Below, piece by piece: positions 46,752-55,880 of a stretch of DNA of 64,000 nt. Position 1 is the first letter of the stretch; each line of letters begins with the position of its first letter. The stretch is from Pseudomonas sp. P8_241 (GTDB taxonomy: Bacteria; Pseudomonadota; Gammaproteobacteria; Pseudomonadales; Pseudomonadaceae), in the NCBI RefSeq assembly GCF_034008315.1, contig NZ_CP125377.1:5892501-5956500 (forward strand), written 5' to 3'. Under the pieces are notes generated by a model. The model was not told the DNA's origin, ran no database searches, and was given only the letters and a program-made list of their open reading frames with translations. Position numbers and translations under genes: made by a program.

Positions 46752-47285
46752 CTACTTCTTCTTGGCTTCTTTACGACGGACGACTTCGTCCGCGTAGCGC
46801 ACACCTTTGCCTTTGTACGGCTCTGGTGGACGGAAGTCGCGGATCTCGGCGGCCACTTGACCTACCAGCTGCTTGTCGATGCCCTTGATCAGGATATCGG
46901 TCTGGCTAGGAGTCTCAGCGGTGATGCCTTCCGGCAGTTCGTAATCCACTGGATGCGAGAAGCCAAGAGCCAGGTTCAGCACTGTGCCTTTTGCTTGCGC
47001 TTTGTAACCAACACCGACCAGCTGGAGCTTGCGCTCGAAGCCTTGGCTTACGCCTTGGACCATGTTGTTTACCAACGCACGAGTGGTACCAGCCATTGCG
47101 CGAGTTTGTTGATCGCCATTGCGAGCAGCGAAACGCAGCTCACCAGCTTCTTCAACAATCTCAACGGACGAATGGATGTTCAGTTCGAGAGTGCCCTTGG
47201 CACCCTTCACCGAAAGCTGTTGGCCTGCGAATTTTACTTCGACACCGGCTGGCAGCTTAACGGGGTTCTTAGCGACGCGAGACAT
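46752..47285 (-). CDS. rplF: 50S ribosomal protein L6
   Basis: 177 residues made of two similar alpha/beta domains; L6 contacts the sarcin-ricin loop region. [17 protein letters not shown] and the second-domain signature [14 protein letters not shown] (about 155-168) identify it. It is 12 bases from rpsH and 10 from rplR. Confidence 0.98.
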   Translation of the reverse strand: MSRVAKNPVKLPAGVEVKFAGQQLSVKGAKGTLELNIHSSVEIVEEAGELRFAARNGDQQTRAMAGTTRALVNNMVQGVSQGFERKLQLVGVGYKAQAKGTVLNLALGFSHPVDYELPEGITAETPSQTDILIKGIDKQLVGQVAAEIRDFRPPEPYKGKGVRYADEVVRRKEAKKK

Positions 47286-47297
47286 GCTTATCCCCCC

Positions 47298-47690
47298 TTA
47301 GAACACAGTGCAAAGAACTTCGCCGCCGACACCGGCAGCGCGCGCAGCACGATCAGTCATCACACCCTTGTTGGTGGAGACGATAGACACACCGAGACCG
47401 CCACGAACTTTTGGCAGATCATCGACGGACTTGTACTGACGCAGGCCTGGACGGCTAACGCGCTTCACTTCTTCGATAACCGGACGGCCTTCGAAGTACT
47501 TCAGCTCGATGGACAGCAGTGGTTTGATTTCGCTGCTGATCTGATAACCCGCAATGTAACCTTCGTCCTTCAGGACTTTGGCAACAGCTACCTTCAACGT
47601 GGAAGATGGCATGCTTACGACGGACTTTTCAGCCATCTGGGCATTACGGATACGAGTTAGCATGTCCGCTAACGGGTCCTGCATACTCAT
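47298..47690 (-). CDS. rpsH: 30S ribosomal protein S8
   Basis: 130 residues. S8 binds helix 21 of 16S rRNA and, in E. coli, is the translational repressor of the spc operon. The start [18 protein letters not shown] and the end GGEVLCTVF are typical. It is preceded by an unusually long 208-base gap from rpsN that contains two strong hairpins. Confidence 0.98.
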   Translation of the reverse strand: MSMQDPLADMLTRIRNAQMAEKSVVSMPSSTLKVAVAKVLKDEGYIAGYQISSEIKPLLSIELKYFEGRPVIEEVKRVSRPGLRQYKSVDDLPKVRGGLGVSIVSTNKGVMTDRAARAAGVGGEVLCTVF

Positions 47691-47809
47691 GGGCTAGACG
47701 CTCCTAATACAAAAAAATTAGCCTTGCGGCTATTACGTGTCGCCGAGAATCTCCGAGCATGAAAACACGGGCTCAGGCGAGCCGGGTATTCTAGACACAC
47801 TGCGGAAAT

Positions 47810-47837
47810 GAAACAAGCCCCAAAAGGGGCTTGTTTC
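47810..47837. other. 12-bp perfect hairpin between rpsN and rpsH
   Basis: GAAACAAGCCCC (47810-47821), AAAA loop, GGGGCTTGTTTC (47826-47837). It looks like an intrinsic terminator stem, but no clean U-tract follows on the minus strand (ATTTCCGC). It may be an attenuator, an RNase processing signal or a stabiliser. Confidence 0.75.
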
Positions 47838-47851
47838 AGATTCAAGGCCAC

Positions 47852-47883
47852 CGGTGGTCAGGATCTTGCGATCCTGGACACCG
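47852..47883. other. Second hairpin between rpsN and rpsH
   Basis: CGGTG...CAGGATC-TTGC-GATCCTG...CACCG: a perfect seven-base upper stem (47859-47865 with 47870-47876), an interior loop and a five-base lower stem (47852-47856 with 47879-47883). On the mRNA it lies just after the rpsN stop and before the first hairpin. Confidence 0.7.
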
Positions 47884-47898
47884 AGACTTTGATAGTAC

Positions 47899-48204
47899 TT
47901 ACCAGCTGGCTTTAACCAGACCCGGTACGTCACCACGCATGGCAGCTTCACGCAGTTTGTTACGGCCGAGGCCGAACTTGCGGTAAACGCCGTGTGGACG
48001 ACCGGTCAGGCGGCAGCGGTTACGCATGCGCGAAGCGCTTGCGTCACGTGGCTGCTTCTGCAGAGCTACTGTAGCTTCCCAACGCGCTTCTGGACTTGCG
48101 TTCAGATCAACGATGATAGCTTTCAGTGCTGCACGCTTTTTGGCGTACTTGGCAACCGTGAGCTGACGCTTCAGCTCGCGGTTTTTCATGCTCATCTTGG
48201 CCAT
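47899..48204 (-). CDS. rpsN: 30S ribosomal protein S14
   Basis: 101 residues from ATG 48204 ([20 protein letters not shown]). This is the long, zinc-free (C-) form: no CXXC pairs, only one Cys in [11 protein letters not shown]. Upstream extension of the frame has no similarity. It is 13 bases after rplE; the next gene, rpsH, is 208 bases away, unlike the short spacing in most relatives. Confidence 0.97.
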   Translation of the reverse strand: MAKMSMKNRELKRQLTVAKYAKKRAALKAIIVDLNASPEARWEATVALQKQPRDASASRMRNRCRLTGRPHGVYRKFGLGRNKLREAAMRGDVPGLVKASW

Positions 48205-48217
48205 GGTCCTACTCCAA

Positions 48218-48757
48218 TCAGTTGCGGAACGGGAATTTGAACGCACGCAGCAGAGCGCGGCCTTCATCATCGTTCTTGGCAGTGGTGGTCAGGGTGATGT
48301 CCAGACCGCGGAGAGCATCGATCTTGTCGTAGTCGATTTCCGGGAAGATGATCTGCTCTTTCACGCCCATGCTGTAGTTACCACGACCATCAAAGGACTT
48401 GGCATTCAGGCCGCGGAAGTCGCGAACCCGAGGCAGGGAGATCGACAGCAGACGATCCAGGAACTCGTACATACGCTCACGGCGCAGGGTCACTTTGACG
48501 CCGATCGGCCAACCTTCACGGACTTTAAAGCCAGCGATGGATTTGCGAGCGTAGGTCACAACGACTTTCTGGCCGGTGATCTTTTCCAGGTCAGCAACAG
48601 CGTGCTCGATGACTTTTTTGTCGCCGATCGCTTCGCCCAGACCCATGTTCAGGGTGATTTTGGTAACGCGCGGAACTTCCATCACGTTCGAAAGCTTAAG
48701 TTCTTCCTTAAGTTTCGGAGCAATTTCCTTCCGGTAAATCTCTTTTAGTCGTGCCAT
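48218..48757 (-). CDS. rplE: 50S ribosomal protein L5
   Basis: 179 residues; L5 binds 5S rRNA and forms a bridge to S13 in the small subunit. Diagnostic parts are [18 protein letters not shown] near 26-43 and [19 protein letters not shown] near 137-155. It follows rplX by 22 bases. Confidence 0.98.
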   Translation of the reverse strand: MARLKEIYRKEIAPKLKEELKLSNVMEVPRVTKITLNMGLGEAIGDKKVIEHAVADLEKITGQKVVVTYARKSIAGFKVREGWPIGVKVTLRRERMYEFLDRLLSISLPRVRDFRGLNAKSFDGRGNYSMGVKEQIIFPEIDYDKIDALRGLDITLTTTAKNDDEGRALLRAFKFPFRN

Positions 48758-48779
48758 GGTCTCATCTACCTAGCAGTGT

Positions 48780-49094
48780 TCAAGCATCAACCGCTTTTTG
48801 GGTCGACTTGAAGACACGAATTTTCTTGCCGTCTTCTACTTTGAAACCAACGCGGTCAGCCTTGTTGGTTTCGCCGTTGAAAATGGCGACGTTAGAAGCA
48901 TCCAGTGGAGCTTCTTTTTCGACGATACCGCCCTGCACGCCCGACATCGGGTTAGGCTTGGTATGACGCTTGACCAGGTTCAGACCACCAATAACCAGAC
49001 GGTTGTTAGCGAGAACCTTAAGCACCTTACCGCGCTTACCTTTGTCTTTGCCGGCGATCACGATGATCTCGTCGTCACGACGAATCTTTTGCAT
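48780..49094 (-). CDS. rplX: 50S ribosomal protein L24
   Basis: 104 residues; an assembly initiator of the large subunit. The KOW motif is at the N-terminus ([21 protein letters not shown], residues 7-27). It is 11 bases after rplN. Confidence 0.98.
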   Translation of the reverse strand: MQKIRRDDEIIVIAGKDKGKRGKVLKVLANNRLVIGGLNLVKRHTKPNPMSGVQGGIVEKEAPLDASNVAIFNGETNKADRVGFKVEDGKKIRVFKSTQKAVDA

Positions 49095-49105
49095 GTCGGA
49101 TCTCC

Positions 49106-49474
49106 TTACAGCACTTCTGGGGCGAGCGAGACGATCTTCATGAACTTCTCAGTACGAAGTTCACGGGTCACTGGCCCAAAGATACGGGTGCCGATCGGCT
49201 CTTGCTTGTTGTTCAACAGAACAGCAGCGTTGCCATCAAAGCGGATAATGGAGCCATCAGCACGACGTACGCCGTGACGAGTGCGGACTACAACAGCAGT
49301 CATCACTTGGCCTTTTTTCACTTTACCGCGAGGAATTGCTTCCTTCACGGTAACTTTGATGATGTCACCGATACCAGCGTAACGACGATGGGAGCCACCC
49401 AGCACCTTGATGCACATAACACGGCGAGCGCCGCTGTTATCGGCCACATCGAGCATGGATTGAGTCTGAATCAT
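49106..49474 (-). CDS. rplN: 50S ribosomal protein L14
   Basis: 122 residues; L14 is at the subunit interface and is the docking site of RsfS. Starts [20 protein letters not shown] and has the [13 protein letters not shown] segment near the end. First gene of the spc group, but only 23 bases after rpsQ, so the S10 and spc groups may be read through. Confidence 0.98.
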   Translation of the reverse strand: MIQTQSMLDVADNSGARRVMCIKVLGGSHRRYAGIGDIIKVTVKEAIPRGKVKKGQVMTAVVVRTRHGVRRADGSIIRFDGNAAVLLNNKQEPIGTRIFGPVTRELRTEKFMKIVSLAPEVL

Positions 49475-49497
49475 ATAATTTCTCCGACCCCTAGTCC

Positions 49498-49764
49498 TTA
49501 GACTTCCACAGCGCGTTCGAGAACATCAACCAGCGCCCAAGACTTGGTCTTGGCCAAAGGACGAGTTTCACGAATAGTGACTTTGTCGCCGATGTGGCAC
49601 TGATTGGTTTCGTCGTGCGCGTGCAGCTTAGTCGAACGCTTAACGTATTTACCGTAGATCGGGTGCTTAACGCGACGCTCGATCAGAACGGTGATGGTTT
49701 TGTCCATCTTGTCGCTGACAACACGGCCAGTCAGCGTACGGACAGTTTTTTCGGCTTCAGCCAT
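49498..49764 (-). CDS. rpsQ: 30S ribosomal protein S17
   Basis: 88 residues with an OB-fold: [20 protein letters not shown] at 11-30 and [13 protein letters not shown] near 65-77. Early-binding protein of the 30S body. It is two bases after rpmC, last of the S10 group. Confidence 0.98.
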   Translation of the reverse strand: MAEAEKTVRTLTGRVVSDKMDKTITVLIERRVKHPIYGKYVKRSTKLHAHDETNQCHIGDKVTIRETRPLAKTKSWALVDVLERAVEV

Positions 49765-49766
49765 GA

Positions 49767-49958
49767 TTACTTACCTGCCTGCTGGTTGAGCACAGTCTTC
49801 ACGCGAGCGATGTCACGCTTAACTTGCGAGAGCAGATGAGACTGCCCCAACTGGCCAGTTGCTTTCTGCATACGCAGATTGAACTGGTCGCGCAGCAGGC
49901 CGAGCAGTTGCTCGTTCAGCTGCTGTGCGGATTTTTCACGAAGTTCATTCGCTTTCAT
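49767..49958 (-). CDS. rpmC: 50S ribosomal protein L29
   Basis: 63 residues from ATG 49958: [20 protein letters not shown] and so on to LNQQAGK, a two-helix hairpin at the tunnel exit near the SRP site. The start shares one base with the rplP stop (TGATG), which favours this ATG over the GTG one codon upstream. Confidence 0.97.
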
Positions 49959-50371
49959 CACATCACCGTCCGTTTAACAAAGGAGGTGGCGAGCGGCAGC
50001 TTTGCAGCAGCCAGGGCGAAAGCCTCACGCGCCAGCTCTTCAGAAACACCCTCGATTTCATACAGGACTTTGCCTGGCTGAATCTGGGCAACCCAGTATT
50101 CGACGTTACCCTTACCTTTACCCATCCGAACTTCGAGTGGCTTCTTGGAAATAGGCTTGTCCGGGAATACACGGATCCAGATCTTGCCGCCACGTTTTAC
50201 GTGACGGGTCAGAGCACGACGCGCTGACTCGATCTGACGAGCGGTGAGACGACCACGAGCAACAGACTTCAGCGCGAACTCGCCGAAGCTGACTTTGCTA
50301 CCGCGCAATGCCAGGCCACGGTTGTGACCAGTCATTTGCTTGCGGAACTTCGTACGCTTTGGTTGCAACAT
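49958..50371 (-). CDS. rplP: 50S ribosomal protein L16
   Basis: 137 residues; L16 organises the A-site region of the 50S subunit. [20 protein letters not shown] and [20 protein letters not shown] are family signatures; Arg at the GLALRGSK segment is the region hydroxylated by YcfD/RoxA in some species. One-base overlap with rpmC. Confidence 0.98.
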
Positions 50372-50383
50372 TTGGCGTACCCC

Positions 50384-51070
50384 TTACTTAGCAGCTTTTT
50401 TACGAGGCGCTGGTGCTTGTGGTTTCAGTTCTTCTTGGCGACCACCAATTACTTCGCCTTTGAAGATCCAAACCTTTACACCGATCACACCGTAAGTGGT
50501 GTGAGCTTCGTAGTTGGCATAGTCGATGTCGGCACGCAGGGTGTGCAGTGGCACACGACCTTCGCGATACCATTCAGTACGTGCGATTTCAGCACCGCCG
50601 AGACGACCGCTCACTTGGATTTTGATGCCTTTGGCACCAATGCGCATGGCGTTCTGTACAGCGCGCTTCATAGCGCGACGGAACATTACGCGACGCTCCA
50701 GCTGCTGAGCTACGCTCTGCGCAACCAGCATACCGTCGAGCTCCGGCTTGCGGATCTCTTCGATATTGATGTGCACAGGCACACCCATTTGCTTGGTCAG
50801 GTCCTGACGCAGTTTCTCAACATCTTCACCTTTCTTCCCGATAACGATACCTGGACGAGCGGTGTGGATGGTGATGCGTGCAGTTTGGGCCGGACGATGG
50901 ATATCGATACGGCTTACGGACGCGCTTTTTAGTTTGTCTTGGAGGTACTCACGCACATTCAGATCTGCGAGCAAATAGTCCGCATAAGTCCGACCGTCTG
51001 CGTACCAGACGGAGGTGTGCTCCTTGACGATTCCCAGGCGAATGCCAATGGGATGTACTTTCTGACCCAT
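50384..51070 (-). CDS. rpsC: 30S ribosomal protein S3
   Basis: 228 residues from ATG 51070 ([13 protein letters not shown]). S3 lines the mRNA entry tunnel and has helicase activity with S4 and S5. The KH domain is at about 39-107, with [14 protein letters not shown]. Basic, Ala/Pro-rich tail ends [10 protein letters not shown]. It is 13 bases after rplV; an upstream frame extension overlaps rplV and is not real. Confidence 0.98.
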   Translation of the reverse strand: MGQKVHPIGIRLGIVKEHTSVWYADGRTYADYLLADLNVREYLQDKLKSASVSRIDIHRPAQTARITIHTARPGIVIGKKGEDVEKLRQDLTKQMGVPVHINIEEIRKPELDGMLVAQSVAQQLERRVMFRRAMKRAVQNAMRIGAKGIKIQVSGRLGGAEIARTEWYREGRVPLHTLRADIDYANYEAHTTYGVIGVKVWIFKGEVIGGRQEELKPQAPAPRKKAAK

Positions 51071-51083
51071 CTCTTCGACTCCG

Positions 51084-51416
51084 TTACTTGTCAGCAACCT
51101 TGACAGTGATATGGCAAGACCGCTTGACGATGCGATCAGCACGGCCTTTGGCACGCGGCATGATGCGCTTCAGCGAACGCCCTTCGTTGACGAAAACGGT
51201 GCTGACCTTCAGGTCATCAACGTCTGCGCCTTCGTTATGCTCGGCGTTGGCTACGGCCGACTCCAGCACTTTCTTCATGATCTCGGCGGCTTTCTTACTG
51301 CTGAAAGCCAACAGGTTGAGCGCTTCGCCCACCTTCTTCCCGCGGATCTGGTCGGCGACCAAGCGGGCTTTCTGGGCGGAGATTCGAGCGCCCGACAACT
51401 TAGCGGCTACTTCCAT
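51084..51416 (-). CDS. rplV: 50S ribosomal protein L22
   Basis: 110 residues; its long beta-hairpin lines the peptide exit tunnel, where deletions give macrolide resistance. The hairpin segment [22 protein letters not shown] (85-106) is intact. It is 11 bases after rpsS. Confidence 0.98.
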
Positions 51417-51427
51417 TTCCTAACCCC

Positions 51428-51703
51428 TTAACGCTTGGCTTTCTTGTCTGCCACGTGCCCGCGATAAGTGCGGGTACCGGCGAACTCGCCCAGTTTGTGG
51501 CCGACCATGTCTTCGTTCACGAGAACTGGGACGTGCTGACGACCGTTGTGTACTGCGATGGTCAAACCGACCATTTGTGGCAGGATCATCGAACGACGCG
51601 ACCAGGTTTTCACCGGTTTGCGATCGTTCTTTTCCGCCGCCACTTCGATCTTCTTCAGTAGGTGAAGATCGATAAAAGGACCTTTTTTCAGAGAACGTGG
51701 CAC
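51428..51703 (-). CDS. rpsS: 30S ribosomal protein S19
   Basis: 91 residues; forms the 30S head with S13. [18 protein letters not shown] and the core [20 protein letters not shown] identify it. Sixteen bases after rplB. Confidence 0.98.
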   Translation of the reverse strand: MPRSLKKGPFIDLHLLKKIEVAAEKNDRKPVKTWSRRSMILPQMVGLTIAVHNGRQHVPVLVNEDMVGHKLGEFAGTRTYRGHVADKKAKR

Positions 51704-51719
51704 TGTCGTATCCCTCTAT

Positions 51720-52544
51720 TTACTTGCGACGACGGACGATCATTTTGTCGGTACGCTTATTACCACGAGTCTTCGCGCCCTTAGTCGGGAAGCCCCATGG
51801 CGATACCGGATGACGACCACCAGAGGTACGACCTTCACCACCACCATGTGGGTGGTCAACCGGGTTCATGGCAACACCACGAACGGTTGGGCGAACGCCA
51901 CGCCAGCGTTTGGCACCAGCTTTACCCAGCGAACGCAGGCTGTGCTCGGAGTTCGAGACTTCGCCCAGGGTCGCACGGCATTCAGCCAGGACTTTACGCA
52001 TTTCACCGGAACGCAGACGCAGGGTAACGTACACGCCTTCACGAGCGATCAGCTGAGCCGAAGCACCAGCGGAACGAGCGATCTGTGCGCCTTTACCTGG
52101 CTTCAATTCGATGCCGTGTACGGTGCTACCAACTGGAATGTTACGCAGTTGCAGAGCGTTGCCCGGCTTGATCGGTGCCAGAGCACCTGCGATCAGCTGG
52201 TCGCCAGCGCTCACGCCTTTAGGGGCGATGATGTAGCGACGCTCGCCATCTGCGTACAGCAGCAGAGCGATGTGAGCAGTACGGTTTGGATCGTATTCGA
52301 TACGCTCGACAGTGGCAGAGATGCCATCTTTGTCGTTGCGACGGAAGTCGACCAGACGATAATGCTGCTTATGACCACCACCGATGTGACGAGTGGTAAT
52401 ACGGCCATTGTTGTTACGACCACCAGACTTCGACTTCTTCTCGAGCAGCGGTGCGTGAGGAGCGCCTTTATGCAGCTCCTGGTTGACCACCTTGACCACA
52501 AAACGGCGGCCAGGGGAAGTCGGTTTGCATTTAACGATTGCCAT
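51720..52544 (-). CDS. rplB: 50S ribosomal protein L2
   Basis: 274 residues; needed for subunit association and peptidyl-transferase centre assembly. The [16 protein letters not shown] loop near 222-237 contains the His implicated in catalysis. N-terminal [12 protein letters not shown] and the SH3-like middle domain are normal. Fourteen bases after rplW. Confidence 0.98.
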   Translation of the reverse strand: MAIVKCKPTSPGRRFVVKVVNQELHKGAPHAPLLEKKSKSGGRNNNGRITTRHIGGGHKQHYRLVDFRRNDKDGISATVERIEYDPNRTAHIALLLYADGERRYIIAPKGVSAGDQLIAGALAPIKPGNALQLRNIPVGSTVHGIELKPGKGAQIARSAGASAQLIAREGVYVTLRLRSGEMRKVLAECRATLGEVSNSEHSLRSLGKAGAKRWRGVRPTVRGVAMNPVDHPHGGGEGRTSGGRHPVSPWGFPTKGAKTRGNKRTDKMIVRRRK

Positions 52545-52558
52545 GATGCACCCCTTCC

Positions 52559-52858
52559 TTACTCAGCACTGCTGCTGAAATCGAGATCTTGGCCTGGCTG
52601 AAGGGAGATAACTGCCTTCTTCCAGTCATTACGCTTGCCCAGACCGCGAGCAGTGCGCTTGCTCTTACCCAGAACATTCAGGGTAGTAACACGCTCTACT
52701 TTCACGCTGAACAGGCTTTCGACGGCCTTCTTGATTTCCAGCTTGGTTGCGTCGGTAGCAACCTTGAAAACGAACTGGCCTTTCTTGTCTGCCAGAACCG
52801 TAGCCTTCTCGGAAACGTGCGGGCCAAGCAGAACTTTAAATACGCGTTCCTGGTTCAT
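52559..52858 (-). CDS. rplW: 50S ribosomal protein L23
   Basis: 99 residues; sits at the tunnel exit and docks trigger factor and SRP. The segment [17 protein letters not shown] near 8-24 holds the conserved Glu used for docking. It overlaps the rplD stop by four bases. Confidence 0.98.
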
Positions 52859-53457
52859 CCCAGCAGCTCCTCGAATTTCTTCACGGCCGACACGGTGATC
52901 AACACCTTGTCGTATGCGATCAGACTAACTGGATCGGAACCTTGCACGTCACGTACATCAACGTGTGGCAGGTTACGAGCAGCCAGGTACAGGTTCTGAT
53001 CAACAGCGTCCGACACGATCAAAACGTCGGTCAGGCTCATGTTGTTCAGTTTGCCCAGCAGGTCTTTGGTTTTCGGCGTTTCAACGGCGAAATCCTGAAC
53101 TACTACCAGACGATCAGTACGCACCAGCTCAGCAAGGATGGAACGCATTGCTGCGCGATACATCTTCTTGTTCAGCTTCTGGGAGTGATCCTGAGGACGA
53201 GCTGCGAAAGTGGTACCGCCGCCACGCCAGATTGGGCTACGGATAGTACCGGCACGAGCGCGGCCAGTACCTTTCTGACGCCAAGGGCGCTTACCGCCAC
53301 CACGAACGTCGGAACGGGTCTTTTGCTGCTTGCTACCTTGACGGCCGCCGGCCATGTAGGCCACGACTGCTTGGTGAACCAGCGTCTCGTTGAATTCGCC
53401 GCCAAATGTCAGTTCGGAAACTTCGATCGCTTGAGCGTCATTTACATTTAATTGCAT
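52855..53457 (-). CDS. rplD: 50S ribosomal protein L4
   Basis: 200 residues; its extended loop ([19 protein letters not shown], about 53-71) reaches the exit tunnel. In E. coli L4 also represses the S10 operon at its leader; here that leader is too short to hold the enteric structure. Overlaps rplW by four bases. Confidence 0.98.
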
Positions 53458-53469
53458 GTCAGCTTCCCC

Positions 53470-54105
53470 TTAACCGCGAGCCTTGGCTGCTGGACGTACA
53501 ACCAAGTTGCCGCCAGTAGCGCCAGGAACAGCGCCCTTGACCAACAACAGATTGCGTTCAGCGTCCACGCGCACTACTTCGAGGGACTGCACGGTCACGC
53601 GCTCAGCGCCCATATGACCGGACATTTTTTTGCCCTTGAATACACGACCAGGAGTCTGGCACTGGCCGATAGAGCCTGGAACGCGGTGGGATACGGAGTT
53701 ACCGTGGGTGTTATCTTGCCCGCGGAAATTCCAACGCTTGATCGTACCCTGGAAGCCTTTACCTTTGGACTGACCGGTTACATCAACCAGTTGACCAGCG
53801 GCGAAGATTTCAGCGTTGATCAGATCGCCGGCCTGGTACTCGCCTTCTTCAAGGCGGAATTCCATTACGGTACGACCAGCGGCAACGTTCGCTTTAGCGA
53901 AGTGGCCAGCCTGAGCTGCTGTTACACGCGAAGCACGACGCTCGCCGACAGTGACTTGCACTGCACGATAGCCATCGGTCTCTTCAGTTTTGAACTGGGT
54001 GACGCGATTCGGCTCGATCTCAATGACCGTGACCGGAATGGAGACACCTTCTTCGGTGAAAATACGGGTCATACCGCATTTACGACCGACTACACCAATA
54101 GTCAT
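53470..54105 (-). CDS. rplC: 50S ribosomal protein L3
   Basis: 211 residues from ATG 54105 ([16 protein letters not shown]). L3 lies near the peptidyl-transferase centre; its loop residue Gln (in [21 protein letters not shown]) is methylated by PrmB in related species. The ATG 33 bases upstream lacks similarity. The 80-base gap to rpsJ is the largest inside this operon. Confidence 0.97.
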   Translation of the reverse strand: MTIGVVGRKCGMTRIFTEEGVSIPVTVIEIEPNRVTQFKTEETDGYRAVQVTVGERRASRVTAAQAGHFAKANVAAGRTVMEFRLEEGEYQAGDLINAEIFAAGQLVDVTGQSKGKGFQGTIKRWNFRGQDNTHGNSVSHRVPGSIGQCQTPGRVFKGKKMSGHMGAERVTVQSLEVVRVDAERNLLLVKGAVPGATGGNLVVRPAAKARG

Positions 54106-54172
54106 GTTGTAAACCTCATGAGTGTACGGGGCTTTCACCCGCTATGGCCGCCCATTTCAGAGCGTTACACGA

Positions 54173-54189
54173 CTAAGACCGAGTCTTAG
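54173..54189. other. Hairpin straddling the rpsJ stop codon
   Basis: CTAAGAC (54173-54179), CGA loop, GTCTTAG (54183-54189): a perfect seven-base stem that includes the rpsJ stop. No U-tract. Could affect translation coupling or mRNA decay at the rpsJ-rplC junction. Confidence 0.55.
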
Positions 54190-54497
54190 CCGAGGCTGAT
54201 CTGCACTTCCACACCGGCCGCAAGATCAAGCTTCATAAGAGCATCAACGGTTTTATCCGTTGGCTGGACGATGTCCAGAACGCGCTTATGAGTACGGATC
54301 TCGTACTGGTCACGCGCGTCTTTGTTGACGTGCGGGGAGACCAGAACGGTGAACCGCTCTTTACGGGTAGGCAGTGGAATTGGACCACGCACTTGAGCAC
54401 CAGTACGTTTCGCGGTTTCCACGATTTCCTGGGTTGATTGGTCGATCAGGCGATGGTCGAAAGCCTTCAACCTGATACGGATTTGCTGATTTTGCAT
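54186..54497 (-). CDS. rpsJ: 30S ribosomal protein S10 (NusE)
   Basis: 103 residues; works in the 30S head and as NusE with NusB in antitermination. [20 protein letters not shown] and [27 protein letters not shown] match the family. First gene of the S10 operon, with its own strong sigma-70 promoter about 65 bases upstream. nusB is also in this window. Confidence 0.98.
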
Positions 54498-54559
54498 TGG
54501 ATTTCAGACTCCGGCTGCTATTCCCACCGAGCGCAATACGCCCGTTAAAAGGAGGCGCA

Positions 54560-54588
54560 ATTCTATAGACGCCCCAGATAGGTGTCAA
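54560..54588 (-). promoter_or_regulatory. Sigma-70 promoter of the S10 operon
   Basis: On the minus strand TTGACA (54583-54588), a 17-base spacer and TAGAAT (54560-54565). It begins directly behind the tuf terminator and gives a leader of about 55 bases before rpsJ. Confidence 0.88.
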
Positions 54589-54593
54589 CCCAA

Positions 54594-54625
54594 TAAAAAA
54601 GCCCCCGCTGAGCGGGGGCTTTTTC
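54594..54625 (-). terminator. Intrinsic terminator of the str operon
   Basis: GCCCCCGC (54601-54608) pairs with GCGGGGGC (54612-54619), A-tract on one side and T-tract on the other. It lies about 30 bases downstream of the tuf stop. Confidence 0.95.
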
Positions 54626-54655
54626 AAAGCATCGAAGCTATCTCAAAAGAGATGC

Positions 54656-55849
54656 TTACTCGATGATTTTGGCTACGACGCCAGCGCCGACGGTACGACC
54701 GCCTTCACGGATAGCGAAACGCAGACCGTCTTCCATTGCGATGGTCTTGATCAGGGTAACTTCCATTTGGATGTTATCACCTGGCATTACCATTTCAACG
54801 CCTTCTGGCAGCTGGCAGTTACCAGTCACGTCAGTAGTACGGAAGTAGAACTGTGGACGGTAGCCTTTGAAGAACGGAGTGTGACGACCGCCTTCTTCCT
54901 TGCTCAGAACGTAAACTTCTGCGGTGAACTTGGTGTGCGGCTTAACCGAACCTGGCTTAACCAGAACCTGGCCACGCTCAACGTCGTCACGCTTGGTACC
55001 ACGCAGCAGAACGCCGCAGTTCTCGCCAGCACGACCTTCGTCGAGCAGCTTGCGGAACATTTCAACACCGGTGCAGGTGGTGGTGGTGGTGTCACGCAGA
55101 CCAACGATTTCCAGTGCATCTTGAACGCGAACGATACCGCGCTCGATACGACCAGTCACAACAGTACCACGACCCGAGATCGAGAATACGTCTTCGATTG
55201 GCATCAGGAATGGCTTGTCGATAGCGCGCTCTGGTTCTGGGATGTAGCTGTCCAGAGTTTCAACCAGTTTACGAACGGCAGTGGTGCCCATTTCGTTGTC
55301 GTCTTTGCCTTCCAGCGCCATACGAGCCGAACCGATGATGATTGGAGTGTCATCGCCTGGGAAGTCGTAGGTGGACAGCAGGTCGCGAACTTCCATCTCG
55401 ACCAGTTCCAGCAGCTCAGCGTCGTCTACCAGGTCAGCCTTGTTCAGGAAAACCACGATGTACGGAACGCCTACCTGACGGGACAGCAGGATGTGTTCAC
55501 GGGTTTGTGGCATCGGACCATCAGCGGCCGAGCAAACCAGGATCGCGCCGTCCATCTGGGCAGCACCGGTGATCATGTTCTTCACGTAGTCAGCGTGACC
55601 TGGGCAGTCAACGTGAGCGTAGTGACGGATCTTCGAGTTGTACTCGACGTGCGCGGTGTTGATGGTGATACCACGAGCTTTTTCTTCTGGCGCGCTGTCG
55701 ATTTTATCGAAATCAACGATTGCCGAGCCGAAAACTTCGGAGCAAACGCGAGTCAGAGCTGCGGTCAGAGTGGTTTTACCGTGGTCAACGTGACCGATGG
55801 TGCCAACGTTGACGTGCGGAAGGGAACGATCAAATTTTTCTTTAGCCAC
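54656..55849 (-). CDS. tuf: Elongation factor Tu
   Basis: 397 residues; the GTPase that delivers aminoacyl-tRNA to the ribosome. The G motifs are GHVDHGKT near 19-26, DCPGHADY near 81-88 and NKADLVDD near 136-143. The ribosome site is CTAGGAG. Last gene of the str operon, 31 bases after fusA and before the terminator at 54594-54625. Pseudomonads usually have a second tuf upstream of rplK-rpoB, outside this window. Confidence 0.99.
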   Translation of the reverse strand: MAKEKFDRSLPHVNVGTIGHVDHGKTTLTAALTRVCSEVFGSAIVDFDKIDSAPEEKARGITINTAHVEYNSKIRHYAHVDCPGHADYVKNMITGAAQMDGAILVCSAADGPMPQTREHILLSRQVGVPYIVVFLNKADLVDDAELLELVEMEVRDLLSTYDFPGDDTPIIIGSARMALEGKDDNEMGTTAVRKLVETLDSYIPEPERAIDKPFLMPIEDVFSISGRGTVVTGRIERGIVRVQDALEIVGLRDTTTTTCTGVEMFRKLLDEGRAGENCGVLLRGTKRDDVERGQVLVKPGSVKPHTKFTAEVYVLSKEEGGRHTPFFKGYRPQFYFRTTDVTGNCQLPEGVEMVMPGDNIQMEVTLIKTIAMEDGLRFAIREGGRTVGAGVVAKIIE

Positions 55850-55880
55850 GACAATTAACTCCTAGCCTAAAGGGGCTGAA

